A DNA stretch of 64,000 nt from Botryotinia globosa (taxonomy: Eukaryota > Ascomycota > Leotiomycetes > Helotiales > Sclerotiniaceae): the NCBI GenBank assembly GCA_014898425.1, contig RCSZ01000021.1:186001-250000 (forward strand). Direction: 5' to 3'. Position numbers and translations under genes: made by a program. Position 1 is the first letter of the stretch, and each line of letters opens with the position of its first letter. Positions 36,254 to 51,034 of the stretch are shown here, piece after piece. The notes beneath the pieces were generated by a model. The model was not told the DNA's origin. It searched no databases and saw only the letters and a program-made list of their open reading frames with translations.

Positions 36254-39200
36254 TTTTATGTGGATTGCTTGCTAGTACTAGAGTGTGTAGAAGGAATTGG
36301 GAACGGTTGATGAGGATCGAATTAATTGAGGAAGTAAAATTTATAGAATGCGAAGGATGAGTCTTCCTTTATGGATCTTTTCGTTGTAAGGAATAATGCT
36401 GTGTTGTCTGATTTTATGTCGTAGACAAAAGCTCGGTCAAGTATGCTATGTATGGTGTGACTCGACGAAAGGCTCCACTCGGCACTAAGTGGAGGAGATC
36501 TTGTGCGATGAAGACTACTGCCGCAATTTTTAAAGTGGATGAGGTGATTTATATGAATAGATAATAGTTGACGAATATGAGTTATTGTATGGTATCATTC
36601 CCTTATTTCACTCAATTGTCTGGCTTGTTTCGAAAAGTAGATGTTTTGAAAGTCCTTGAAGTTCTGATATTGGTCAAAACTGCGAGGGCGGAGGTCGAAG
36701 TATATACAGATTTGAGTAGCGAGTTGGGGTTGACTGGGAGTTGGCCTGTCTGGGTCCTGCAGATAGAATGCCTGTCTTGTGCATATGGCTTTTTTTTCTT
36801 TCGCTTTTTTTGGCCACTTCCCCTAGAATGGTAAAGCGCAGAGATCAATTACAATTTGGGGGTAGAGGGCAGTGAAAATAGGCTGCTAGATGCTAGCCTA
36901 ATGGTATGTAGTCATGCGAAAATCAGTATCGTTACTAAGGAAAAGGTGTGTGTGCGCTTCACAATTACTGATTGGGTGTACAGACATGTATCGAAAGGGC
37001 AAGACTTTTCGGAGGCCTGCGGGAATTTTGATTTTTCTTTCTTTCTTTCTCTTCTGATATGGTGTGTTCAAGTGGTGTGAGAGGGTGATTTTGGTGGTGT
37101 TATCATGAGTACAAAGATAATCAAACTAATTACCCATTAGCGTAAAGTTGTTCATCATGCCACTTTCTGCTGACCCCTTTTGGTTAAAGTTGATCCTCAA
37201 ATATGTACATATGCACTGTAACTATAGCAGCAATCAAGATATGGCTCACTCACAAGATGGCACAGTTCATCCTTGAATATTCATTAGAAAGCTAGATACT
37301 AGCCCTGATGACTTTTAGCTGTACCATTTGAACTTATGACTGGTAGCAGCTGCATAGAAGTTCTCCACCTTTCGAACAGTCTTGGCTTTATACCATCCAT
37401 GTTCATGGCCGCTCTTCAGTAGATACTTCAACTAAAACAGCGACGTGGGATGGTGTTTGACTAGGCAAGACAAAGTGGTTAGTGGTATACAGGGTCAAAG
37501 TTATCTTTCTGGCCCTAGTGAAGACCGCATTTGTGTCCCTGTAGTGTGTAGGGTTACTCGTGAATTTTCTAGCAAGGCTTTGATGCTGGGGTATCGATTG
37601 GGATGGGAGTAAAAGAATGGTGTGAGTGGAGAATTAGATTTCGAAAGGAATCGCGCACAAGGACTTGAACGATGGCGTATGTTTTCTCAAACCCGTGCAT
37701 CCATAAAAGCAGTCTTTGTGAAAACTTGCACAGGGCTCATTTCAAGCGTTCAAAGTATTGCTGCTCCATAAAATAAGGCTCATGATGGGATAATTTTGTG
37801 TTCAAACACCAGAAACATCGTCATTTTTAGAACCCAAAGATACCTAAATCAAGTCTAGCTCCCGATTTATCCCCAATTGTACCAGGTACAGGGCACATAA
37901 TTAACTTGTCAAATCTCAATAGTAACCCAATTCAAGGCCTTGGTAACGAGTGAAGAAATGGAAATCATCAAAGATCCAAGGCAGGATCGTGAAAGAGGAA
38001 ATTAATCATCGCGAACTTCGCGCGAAAGAATTAGATTCAGGAGGGGAAATGACTGATATTGGTAAAGTACTAGTGAGTGAGCACTGTGACTGTTGAAGCA
38101 ATAGTTCACTTATCCAAGTAAGCAGAAGGCTTATAAGTTATAGCTAAGACATCGCGAAATGGAAGCGAGAGGAGATAAAACAAAGACGCCATGATCAATC
38201 ACCTGAGCTGGGCGACGATTAAATCATCATTCTCAAGCTAATTTCATGTGATTGGTTACTGGCCGTGGCTCTGTCCGCTCTGCCCGCTCTGCCCGCTCTG
38301 ATAGAGAAATTGTTCGAATGATGTGCGCTGAACAAAATGATGAAGACAACTTCGGTTAATGAAGGAGTCACGAATGAATGGTCTCATCTGCCTATCCTGT
38401 TGCAATGGCAGGGCGGCAATGAAAATGCAAGTGATTCATCAATCATGATCAAATTTCGCAATCTTTACCCAGCCTTAAAATCTTTTCAGAACATCAACAT
38501 TGTCCTTCATACAAAATCCTACGAAGTACACAATTCGTCGATGATCATTGTCATAAAGTGATGTGCGTTCTATTCTCCTTTTGGTCGCTCCTACAGCAAC
38601 GAAGACCAATATCTAGTGGATCCTTGAGATTTCCCCTCATTTCATGATAATTGTATTGGGACAGCGAAGAGCCTCGAGTGTCCCAAACTATTGACTTCCC
38701 GCTCGGCACCATCCGTTTTCTATTATAGCCGTATCTCCAAGAAACCCGCCAAAAAGAAAGATCGGCATTATCTCTCCATCACCACATTAGGTCACAGTAG
38801 AATGGTCTGAACCATGTTACACCACAAGGTAGGCTGGGTTGACAGGTACCAAGATACTCTCCGAAAGCTGCGGATAGTAATTTTTTTTAGCATCTATATG
38901 CTCATGTACAATCGGATGTGACTTTTGATGTTGGGATTATAGCCGTTGCCTTCGTCATCTCCATTGACAACGATAAAGCGGATAGCCACGGCTTCAAAGT
39001 TCACAGAGGCTCCTCGACGAGAGACCTTCAAACACGACATTACAAGTTTGTAACATTTTTTACAGATGAGCTTTACGGAGTACGTCACGGAATATGGGCT
39101 GCTTCAAAACATCCGGGACAAGATTCCAAGAGCCACAGCCTCATGGGCCAAGATCTAGGGTCTAGTTTCCATGACTGTGTTAGTCGTATTTCTCCACACT

Positions 39201-42200
39201 GGAGAGTCATTAGACACGAAACGTGCTCCAAGGTTAGGTCTTTTCAGCTCCTCGGCGCTTCAATATAACTGATGGCTTTCTATATGAAATAGCTTGTGAA
39301 CTATGTTAGTAAAGTCAAGTAATAGATAGGTATGATAACAGTCAAGACGCTCGATGAGCCAGCCAGAAACCTTCTGAGACTGAGCCATGTAATTCTTATT
39401 GTTTTGTTGAGTAACGATTGATTGACCATTGATTGATCTGTTCCTTTACATCTAGTTAATGCCTCAACCTCCCTGTTCATGAATAGATATAAACATTTTC
39501 ATGGTCTTGAATTCGCTTTCTCGCTCCTAGGACTCATCCCGAACAAAGCGGCGTTGTAGATATTATCCACTTTAAACATGGGAAGCATTGTCCACTATCT
39601 GACCCCGAATAAAAATAGGTTTCAATACCTACGGAGTAGTAACAACTACGGGAATCACGAAAACGGAGAAAAGTTGCGGAGATTATCCCAATCTCACTTC
39701 TTCGAACCGTGGTTCAATCTTTTGATATCTGAGCTTCATTGATCCAATCAATTTCTCTTATCTTATAGCATTGGAACTACGAATGCATGAAAAGTACAAA
39801 ACGCTCACAAGCTTGCTATGAAGACGAAACCCAGAGATTGTGAGAGGCGGCTGCTTGCTACGCCTTCTGCGCCCCTGCGTTGCAACGTCGTTGGGTCATG
39901 TCGCCGATGCTTTCACGACAGTAATTCGTGGGGTTGTGGTTGCACATGGCTTGTATCCGTCTTGTATTCAACGTCACCAAGTCATGTTATTAACCTCCTG
40001 CCACTATGAAGCAATACATACTTCGGGGTACAGCGACAACCAATTTGACGGTATGCACTTTTGACTGCAGTCTTACATAGGCAAACTGGCCATTATGACA
40101 ATGTTCTGGTATGTAATTACAACATGCCATCTCCTATGAAGCAACGTACTGCATCTCTGGTACTTACCAAGAGACTGCAGACCCATGGAAGTACTATAAC
40201 CCCATGCTCAAGATCCTCATTCAAGACAATATATCTCCCACAAACCAGCCGTCTCTTGAGAAATTATATCTATTCCACCCAACAATATGGCAATACTCAT
40301 CGACTTTTTAGGTCTAGTCTCCCATGAGGCTGAAGAGAACGATCTCGAGATTCATTTACGGTAGCCAATCTTCTCTCCGATACTTTATTTGAAGCGGGTA
40401 TACAGAGTAAATGTGGTTACAAGATTTTGAACTACCCATGCTAGTTGGTGGCTGAGAAGTGAGTGGGGGTTCACAAGACTATCTCTAACCGACGACATAA
40501 GACGGCTTCGTGGACTCTTCTTCATCGGACGGCTTTGGAGAAGCTTCGGAATTCCAATGATGGAAAAGTCTCAGCCCTAGTCGATCGTACCGATGCCGTC
40601 TCTTACCAAAGAGCTGACTTTCAGCTCGTATCACCGTTATCACGAGAATTTACGTACTCTAGACTGGAACGTCATGTGGATCACTCATCAATTACTATTC
40701 ATCGAAATGGCATGATAGTATCCTAATAATTCTCGAATAATCTTCATTATCCGTACATAAACTCTCCTTTCATTATTCAACATTCCACACATCCTGTGCG
40801 ATAATCATCAATATCAGATTGCCTCCTCCAATCCCAAAACAGGGGGCGGACCAAAGGAACTATAATTCCACATAAGCCATGCCTCTTTAGTTATGCTCGC
40901 ATAGCAACTCCGCATCATCAGTAATTGAGCTAGACCATTTTCGATTTATTGCGGTTAATGCGCCATAGTTGCAAAATTCTTCAATCCTGTCACACTTTCA
41001 AATCCTCCTGAACGTCTCATATTTAGACTCACTAGATTGACTTTCTGTGATCACTCGAATTAGTTTCCAAGGTATCGATCTAACCCATCACTTGAACACA
41101 TAAAGTCATAGATAGCTAGATCTATGAACACATGGCTCGTGGCAAAGCCTCTCCACTTGCTGAAGGTACCCATCTCGTTTAACTAATCCAACCATGAATT
41201 GTCTCCATATCGTTTTATTCGTACTAGTCTGAGCGTTTTTGGACATCAGTAGCAGCTGCTCTTCCAAATTCGATTTTACAACCGTTCATTCAAATCTTTA
41301 CTTTTTTCCCCACACCCACAATCCAGTTGTCAGGGGATGATGATCGCTAATGCAAGCACACAGACTAGAAAATGACCAGACCCCCATCGCTAATCTGATA
41401 GAATTCACAGACAATTGCGATTCGTTATATCGCGCACCTACAGCATCACATTCTGTATTACTATTGGCTATAACTGGGACAAGGAATATGTTCCCTGCGC
41501 TCCTAGCTGTATCGACAAGGAACACGCAGCCCTCTCACGGTGTTCTATCCATTTGACTCTCCGTTCCGACTTCCTGTCGCCTGAAATATGCAAAACTCTA
41601 CACTCAACGTGAAGTCGTCGTCGCCCCATCACAAGCTGACATACAATGGCTTCAATAGCGTTGCGGGGTCACCTTTCCCATTGGCTTGCTTACTAAGAGG
41701 TGAATTTCCTTCATCGGTGCGAAATCTTGCCGTTGAATTGCACTCATAGTCTCAGACATCCTTCATTCTTTTCATCTCCATCGCTAATATGCAGCCGTAT
41801 CCATATTTGACACACATTGTTGCATTGAACGATCCTGATCGAGAATACACAACCTTTTGGGGTCTCAGAGTTTCATTCATTTTCGAAATCGGCAGTTTGA
41901 ATCCCGATGAATGATCTATTCAAGCATCACCAGCCCCCTGGTACTGTTCCGGCATAGAATCATCTCTAGTTGACCTTTCACATGTTCCCAAAACACACAG
42001 CGGCATGAGAAACACCAGTCGTGATCGATATTAAGCATCATTTTGAATACAACTTCATGGCGATCTCCGATCTCGAATTGTCTGCACCCATGAGGCGCAA
42101 ATGTTCTACTGTTCATTTCATAGTAGAGAATCAAGGCCTTGATGAACGGGAGAGGGCGATTTGTTGAAATTTAATCTCTCTCCAACCTGCAGGAAGTTCA

Positions 42201-45200
42201 GGAACCAAATTACATTTAGGTAGTTTGACCAGGATTCTTCAAGACTTTGATGCATTCGCATCATCTTGAGTTGCTTTGGATCCTAGCTGGCGTTTCTTAA
42301 ACTTCGCAACGATTTTCAAGCTTAGGTCCTGCAGCATTGTCCAATGATTCTTTTCGAAAAGCATACCGTAGGCATTGTTGGTGACGACACGATAGGCCTC
42401 CAGAGTAAGCAATCTTTTTCATTTTTTATGGTTGAATCATGACGCCCACCATGCAGATGAAGACGGATGTCGAATAAAGGCGTATCTTGAACTGTTTCCC
42501 CGCATTCCTTCCCCAACTTGCGTGTCACACATAGCGCTTTGCTCGTATAAAATAGAATGACAACCATAAACATGGATGGGAGTTAGCGCTCAAGATTTTA
42601 CTGGTCAATATATTCTATCAACGCAAGGCCCTGGCACAGCAGCTTTTATTGACACATACATTGTTGATGTTATCATCATCCGCTGCTTTGAAGATGTGGT
42701 TTCTGTGGTTGCCCCCAATTGACCAGCTATTGCATAACCTTACTGAAACGCAGCTCAATTTACCAGGTATGTTTAAGCGGCAGGTAGGCACACTCATTTG
42801 GTTGTCTTCCGTGAAAGGATCAATAGTGTCAAGATAGTAGTAATGAAACTAAATTAATTGTGCACTTGCCGATAGCCTAATTCTATAAAACGAGGCTTTT
42901 CATAGATCGACGCAGACAAAAAAAGAAAATAAGGAAAACATGGTTGCTAATTGGTATGGCTGCAGGCTACTAGTGTACAACCGTTGCCAATGTCGTCGTA
43001 GTTGCCAGATGTTATCAAATCGCACATGAACTACTTACATCAATATCATTCATGCATTTCAGCAAGGATATCAAAATGTTCTCACTGGATGAATCCAGTC
43101 TAGTGAGGCCTTCAAGGTGCTACTGCTGCTAGAATAAACTAGGGTGTCCGTCGATGAATGAATCAACAGGCATGTTTAGAGTGCATACAATGCCAAATTG
43201 GTAAAATCGTGCATAGAGGGTGGGATTGCAAGAGGTGGCGACTTCTCAAAGTTTGAAAGTATGCCACCCTTTAATTACACCACAGGCCAGTGGCTTTCTT
43301 CTGTCTGAAGTTCGGATAAGCAGGGTATTTCGAAACCGCCCACGGCTTTCTCGCCACATACTTGCCTCGTCTCGTCCCGTTGACGATCACAATGAATATG
43401 GACGGACAAGAGAATGAACAGTGCTAAGGGGCGCGTCGACTTGCTTGGATATGAAGCAAATCAAGCTTAACTCAACACCTGGACGCGAAATGTTCGTGGG
43501 GATAAACATCCGAGGCAAAGAAGTTTTTGCATTTTCGTTGCTACTACGTTGCACCACAGCCTGCGTTTCAAGATTTCGTTCATGGATGGTGCTCGAGAAT
43601 ATTCTTTCTATCTATCTTTCCTGGCTGATTCATATGGCCTATGCTGCCCGTACTGGGGTACTATGCTGTGTTCATCTATCAAAATCTTTCCTGATCATGG
43701 TTGAGGCCATGGCTGAGGTCAATGCTACCAGAAAAGCTTGGGTAAATGTTCACCGGTATCTAGTGGCCCAGTACGATATACAACATTTGCATACGAATCG
43801 GGCACACTCCAAGTAACCCCTATTTGCCCTCAAGAACTCCGCGCCCTGCAGACTATACATCCGGGGAACCGGAGCGGCTCATGGGTGGTACGTGGATGCT
43901 GTATATTATCAAAGGTCGGTTCTAGGCTTCAGATAATAAGGGATCGAATTAGGGCATCATGCGGGGTGTCGTAGTTGGCTTGTCTTGATTTCGAAGCATT
44001 TGGAAGTTGAGGATAAATCACACATACTTACCTGCTTGTTTGTGTTACGGCAGGGTGGTGATGAGTGTTGGATAATAAGAGATGCATAAGGGTTGAGATG
44101 ATACGCTACAAAACCTGTGGTAACACTCATTTATTTTATTCGATGCTTTGCATTAGCTCCATATCTCGGTCCCGACATGGAGGGTTGATGGAGATGAAGG
44201 TGAAAATGTGGCGAGAAATGTCTTCGGCTGTAACCGAATCTGTTCAATTTATCACGACATCATCATCAATATATCTGTGTCTCGCATAGTTAGCAATCTT
44301 GGTTAAATTCCTCCGAAAAGACGTATGTATCGTGGGTATCTTTTGGTGGGGGACAGTTGAGAAGTATGATTATCTAGGTTTGAGATATGTCATATAGCAC
44401 AGCACTGGCATGTTGACTTGTTGAACTATATAGCGATGCACATAGCAAAATCATAGATTTCATGCTGGATTTTACTAATGCGTTGATCAAATCTCTTTTT
44501 TCCCTCGTATGAGATTATCGTTGCAGTAGGTTTGAATGCCGTTTTGGGATACCCCTTTCTCAAAGGCACAGGAGATGCATATTCTCATAATATCTCATCT
44601 CAACCTGCTGAACTTAAAAACTATAAGCTATTTTACAAATGCTCAAATACTAATATTTAAACCCCCCCACGTGGCAATCCATTTTCTCCTCGCCCGTGCC
44701 TGTTTCCTTTGTGTAACGCATGGTGGCACAGTTATCTTTAATCCATAATCCTACAAGTATCCACCAACTCGTTGGTGACCCTCCGCATTCGAGCACATAT
44801 TTCCATCATATATCAATATTCTTCTCATATTTTCACTTGTATGTTACTTGAAAGTTTGTGCAGAAAGTAATCTAATCTCGCTTACCTTCATTTCCCATCT
44901 CGTATATTTGTGCGAAGCTACCTAGGTATTCCTCCAAAAACTAGGAGAAGGCGAGCGGAGCGGGAATGATTAGGAGATTTGATCTAAGGTGGCAATGGGT
45001 CCGGGACGGTATATGGAGCACACGTGTTGATATTGGAGAAGACATGGGTGCCGAACGAGAAACGGCATAAATACATTAGAGCAGCGGGCTCAATTGAGAC
45101 ACAAGCATACATATATCTTGTAGTAGTGCAAGTTTCATATGTATATATAGATTGACGGAGTATTGCACTTAGGTATCTTTGGACCTGTGTACAGCACGTG

Positions 45201-47902
45201 TTCGGCATGTTGAGAAGGGCGGGGTACAGTATATGAGATTAGTCTTAGACATTTACCGTGTGCTAAAATTCGTATGTACTTCGACAAGTTCGATGCTTTC
45301 TACTTGGCATGGGAAGTATCTCTACACGTGTTAATATTCGGCAACGGTATACCGAAAAAGTAGGGATTCTTAGACATTTCCGCGTTTCGTGTGTACATTT
45401 TGACATTTGCAGTTGAAATCGGCATTGCTACTGTTGTGAAAGCAAGTTTTGCGATCGATGGCGATAGTGATTACGATGAGAGTCATCTATTTCTCGTGTT
45501 AGCACATTCGTGCCGTTACAATTTACTAGGTAGTTTCCCGTGAATGGGTGTGCTGCAGTGATCACCAGATCACGAGATTGATGCTCCACTCCACCTTCGA
45601 AATACCGCTCGTCCCGTATCCCATCTTCGGATACTTCTTCATATCTGGGAACTTGTCATCACACACACCTTTCTGCTTATCTTTCGCAGCAGTAGCGAAG
45701 CTTCTACGTCACCAGGAAGAGTACCTTATCGCGCGATCCATTTCATTTATCTGGAGTGGGTAGCCTCTCATACATTCATGGATATTTCCCCGAGACATCA
45801 AAAAGTTGATACCCGGTCTTGGTAAAGCAAGACATACATCGCTAGCTTGAAGGAGTAGGGTAGCAGTACTACTGTATGAGATCAGTCGAAGAAACATGGA
45901 TTCTAATTTTATTATTCTCTAACATCTCGGGACTTGATCCTCCCCCACTTATGTCGTTTCGGCATTTGAAAACTAGATGGAAAAATGAAGTTTGATCATA
46001 TCGCATGCTCTGCTTTTCACTCACAAGTCCTCTCTGGTCATTTATTTGGGTCGTATTGGTTCGCGAATATGGCCGCGTGATTGATATTTAACTGTGTCCA
46101 TGATTGCGATTTGTCATATTTAGCTTCAGCCACAGAGTTGTCGCTGTACTCGGAAGTGATGAGATGAGAATGGAAGAATCAAGAAGGAGATAGGAAGGGG
46201 TTTGTTGCATGTCTGGAATTTGATGGGCTTGAAATTGGTGAGACCAGATGAGTGTGAATATTAGTCTGGGTGGAGGTCAGATGATAGGCATTGTTATATG
46301 GAAGTAAGGTGTTGGGGTGGACAACTTGGCTTGGAAATTTAGAGAACTATTGATTTAGCATGAGTCGCCAATGCACCCTTAGACAACAGCTAGATTTTGA
46401 TAACCCTCGTCAACTTCCTAGGATGAATTCACAGCGAATGCCTAGACTGTTTCCATCATCTACTCTTTGCATCATTGCTACCGTTAATCGCTGACACTTT
46501 AATTTCGTGTCATTTAATCTTGTTTCACAACTATATCTAAAACCTGTGTGAGTGTTACACATATCTTCAAGAAATCATCCTGAGTACAGATTGAAAGTTC
46601 ATGCGCAGTGGCGCATGAACTCCTATTGTCTTTCTATTTTTTATCTTCTAGGCTCCATGTTGGCATTGACAAATTGATCGGTAAGTGAAGCCATGATATA
46701 CATCTCCATCTCGTGCCGAGTGATGACTACGTACGCGAACACTTGGATGCGCACACGGTATACCCCAAAGTTATGGCCTTTGAGCCTAGTCCTCCGTGCT
46801 CAGTGGTGTGATCGCAGGTTATTTTCGCTGGCACCTCCCATTTACGCGATGCTCGAGTCAAACGAATCCCTGACGTCATGAAGACTCACTGTACTTTTAG
46901 TGTCCTTCTCATAGGTATTGATTGCAAACCTCAGTTTTGAAGTTACGCTCTCTGTAGAATCAGGTTGCTGAAAGATACTCCAGGTATCTGGGAAGATAAG
47001 CTGTCAACATCCGCTGACATACAGTCTTGGGCACATTGTTTCAACAACTGTGCACTTCTCAAATCATCTCATCACGGCTGGACTCTGCGATCGATCTCTT
47101 GATTCCTATTGTACCCTAATTAGGGGCTGTTTTCTCGAATGGTACTTGTTGCTAGTAGCCATCGATATCACTACTTAACAATCTTTCGTTGGAAGTAAGT
47201 GAACTTCCTTGTGAACTCTTGTTTTGTCCAGAACATTGGAATAGTGCACAAAAAGTGAATTTTGTGACGCATTGAAGGCATTTATTTTCGTCAGGCGTGT
47301 TAACGATATTTACATGGCCAAATTGTGGAATTTTGGAGCAAGCACTGTGGTAGATTTCCTCAAATTGTGTTCGAGAGTAATCATTCATATTTGATGAGGC
47401 CGAGTAGGCTCATCATGATGGGCAGGCTTAGATTAGTATAACTTACTGACTAGACGAACGGATTCTCACATCATTTGAGTTTTTCATTCCAGTCTCACGA
47501 AAGTTTCAAAGTCCTCAATAATATACACTATCTGAATGTTCTTCGTTTGACATAAGATTAGTTGTCTGGATAGATGCCATCCAATCATATCAAGACAAAC
47601 ATAGATATGCTTGTTGTGTATATCCACAACGCCAAGGAATCCTTCTTCCTCAGCTTACCGCGGACCTAGGCTTGGATTTCAGCCTCTGTCTAGTTTACAC
47701 TTCCCTCACCACCTGGGCACCATTAACTTATTGAGCAAGCCTGATCAAAAATTTAACCTCTTTTGCTTCCCGTTTTTTTCTTATTCTTGCGCTCATCCAA
47801 CTTTCCACCTCTCCGCTCTTCGTTCCGCTCCGCTTGCGCACTTTGCCCAAGCTATCTCTTGTATAATAGTGCAAGCCCGCACCACTCAATGTCTCTAGAT
47901 CA
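36254..47902. other. 11.6-kb gene-poor region upstream of the Ecl1-like gene
   Basis: No gene is supported. Frames reach at most 131 codons (43421-43816 +) and have no recognisable motif. Composition is ordinary rather than RIP-like. Small repeats include CTCTGCCCGCTCTGCCCGCTCTG at 38277-38299 and a CTTT run near 37037-37052. Pyrimidine-rich sequence from about 47750 to 47880 probably belongs to the promoter of the next gene. Confidence 0.4.
38271..38299. repeat. Short tandem repeat of a 9-bp unit (CTCTGCCCG)
   Basis: About three copies of CTCTG(C/T)CCG in a row, in non-coding DNA. Confidence 0.7.
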
Positions 47903-50900
47903 ATGAGCTGCGACATGAATCCCTCTGTTCTGGTCACTCTCTGGTCTATACAGATACCCCTCGGAGCCTACAATACCTATATCGACATCAGCCATTTCGT
48001 AGACCTTTCGTTACGCCAACATGTAATGCCACTGTCTTTGTATGTTTCATTTTGTCTTCAACTACATGTATATCACGTCACATGGTGATAACACGTTCTA
48101 ATTCTCACCTCACTTATTCCGCCTTTTCTTCAGTCTATGATCCCGCCCCATTCTGCCATCTTCTACATACTCCCACCTCAATCCCCCAGTCTCTCTACTC
48201 ACCGTCATCTTCCTCACTTCCCCACTAACGATAATTCTAGTAGGTTTCGCATAGTCTCTGTCACATCTATCATTGGATTTATTCTCCTCGTCCGCGAACC
48301 TTATTTCCACTTCATATCCGTTAACCGCTTGCGGCCCCCTTATTATGCCCTATCCAATATCTTCCGAGCCATTCATGTGACTTTTCATTTATCAGTTATT
48401 TTTGTGGCTTTACAGAGCGATCGAAGGTACCCTTCCGCATATTTTACATGGGCACGACTGATAATTTTGCTGTACGTATTCATCTTGCCAATCGATCCCA
48501 CAAACAAATAGGATCATCGCCCCCTCCTGTCCCTCTAATTATCTTGTCATATCAGAACACTGATGTATATGTATAAAAGATTTTCATACTGCACAGCATT
48601 AGCGTACGGCTCATGGACCTGGTATCTGCTGTGGCGAAATCGTCGTGATAGCAGTGACAACGAGGATGACGATGAGAGTTCTACCGAACCGGGAATGAAT
48701 CTTGTACCGCGCAAGATTCTCAGTCCATCTAATCTCACCTCCAGGAATAATTTCGTTATTAAAACAATGCTTTGGATTCATGCGCCGCTTCACGTGATAT
48801 CAAACGATCCTAGCTCTAACTTCGAGGAAACAAGGGTCTGGGGGAAGTTGGCGGTGATAGTCATTTGGGGAACGAAAGTTCTTGGAGTTGGTTATATGTT
48901 TTTAAAAAGTCTCATTGGGACGCCCGCTCTCCTATCCCTAGTACGTATATCCAGTCTCCTTTCTTTTGCTAGAAATCAGACTGCGTGGGTGAGTCTGCCA
49001 AGTTAACTGATCTCATAGATCCCTTTACACCCACGATTTCCCGGCGAACCCACAGTTCAAATCACACAAAGTGCCCGCAATAAATGGGTCTACAACCGCC
49101 CAAAACTAGGACGTCATGACCAAGTTAAAGCACCTTCACAAAGCCGACAGCCTTTTCTTGCTTCATTAAGAGAAGGCCCATTACCCACAGATATCACCCA
49201 CTTCGACGAAGAAGCTAACCACTCTACTGATATTATGAGTCTTCACAGCATCGCTGATTACAGCGAAGTTCCCACCCATCATCCATCTACATCGCTCAAT
49301 ACAAATGATGTTCCGGACCGACAACTCGGCCCCTCTTACCTCTGTTTTTTAGACCCTTCCTCATCTACCGGTTACACCACTCGTCACGTATCTACTTGGG
49401 CTCAGTCACATGGGAACAGTTACCCTAACTACATATTCATATCTTATACCCGTCTCCAATTTTATACCATCATTTCCGGAGATCCAAGTTTGCCATCTTC
49501 TATCAATGCTCGTCGACAGGCTGCAGCGGAGCAGGACATGAGAATGCTTATTCAATTCGCGATGCGTGCTACGAAGACCGCAGGTATTGATGCTTTTTGG
49601 ATAGATTATGAGTGTATACGTCCCGAAGAAGACGAAGATCCGGACAAAAGCATGGGAGAAGTATACCGAATATGTGATATCGTACGGGCATGTCACTCGA
49701 TGGCTATAGTTGTTGGACCACGATTTAACTTTACGAATTACACTCATGATGCCATGGAGGGGGTTTTAGATGATCTTTCAAATACAAAGACACAATGGCT
49801 ACGAGACTGGGGAAGTCGTCTCTGGACTGTTCCTGAAGCTCTTCTCTGTCCAGGTGAACACCGCATTTCAATCTACACACCTGGTACCGCTGAGCCCGAA
49901 TTAGTCGCAAAACGAAATCTTCCAGGTCATGTATGGGACGATGCTATTGCTTTACGCCAGTTGATTGACCACTATGAATCTTCAATACATCTCACGAAAT
50001 TGGAATTGATCTCCATTGCCCTTGAATGTCTCAAGCGGCGCCAAACGGAGAAACGCATGGCAGGCGACGTAGCATATGCTCTGCAGGGATTGCTTCGTCA
50101 ACGTCCTCGAGTTCTTCAATCGGATAGTGATTTCCAGGCTTTTGCAAGACTTTCTCTTGCTAATGATAGTGATATGCTCCTTGAGCGACTTCTCTGCCTC
50201 AAATTGAAGGATAATCGGGCACCGTGGCATGAGATGCAAGATGTTTGGGGAGCAAAATTATGGGATATCACGCCGATATGTCAGATTTCTGAAGTAGTGG
50301 AGAATAACACTGTGATATTAGGAGATGCGAAAGGTGCGATGGTTAATTGGGAGTTTCTTGAAGCAATTGACTATGAGGCTACACGTCCACAAAGATTTGG
50401 TTGGGGACTGCTGAGAGCATTTTCGTATTTCAGTATGGTGTTTATAATCTCTGTGGTGGTGATTTCTCCTTTTTGGTCTCAGAGATCTGGCAGAAGGTTC
50501 GATACATTTTTCTCGAACTTCTGGAAGGTAGCTTTGGGTGTATTCGTGGCGAATGCCATTATAGTACCGTGGGTAGTCCGATACCTTTACAAAAGTCCTG
50601 AAGTCCATCAAGCGCAGGCTAGACTGTATGGCGTAGCTGGGCGTCCGAATTTGGGGAGGGTAGAAGAGCTGATGTTTGGGTCTGACCAAGGTCGCTTACA
50701 GTGGATGGAAGGAGGGGGTAGTGTAACTGATCATCCCGATGGTGATGAGTATAGCTATGAAAGTGGACTGAGATCGTTCACACTCATAGATACATGCACA
50801 CTATCAGCGGTTCAATTCGAAGCCGAGCTTCCGCCATCAGTAGTGTTGGCAGGCGCGCGCGCTCGTGGACTAGTACGGATGCTTTTGTGTTCTTACGATG

Positions 50901-51034
50901 CAAAAACGGCGACATTGTGTAAAGAGGCGGTTGTGCGGATGGAAACTGTCGTACTTGACCGGATGCCAAAGTTGAATCGGGTACGATTTGCTTTGAAGCC
51001 GACGAGGGATGATGTGATAGCAGATAGTAGATGA
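47903..51034 (+). CDS. Membrane-anchored HET-like domain protein
   Basis: The last two introns are clear: 48472-48555 (GTACGT/ATCAG) and 48941-49018 (GTACGT/CATAG). The final exon is 49019-51034. The 5' part is less sure. Either 47903-48022 joins 48134-48471 (952 aa in all), or 47903-48084 joins 48190-48471 (954 aa); both keep frame. The N-terminal 280 residues hold several hydrophobic segments (IIGFILLVREPYF, LAVIVIWGTKVLGVGYMFL). Next come HET-domain landmarks: YIFISYTRLQF (about residue 420), AGIDAFWIDYECIRPEEDED (about 470) and GSRLWTVPEALL (about 545). Two more membrane segments follow (FSYFSMVFIISVVVISPFW, VALGVFVANAIIVPWVV). HET domains trigger cell death in fungal non-self recognition. 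A polytopic membrane version is unusual, so that role is inferred. The gene lies closest to the AT-rich transposon block. Confidence 0.75.
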
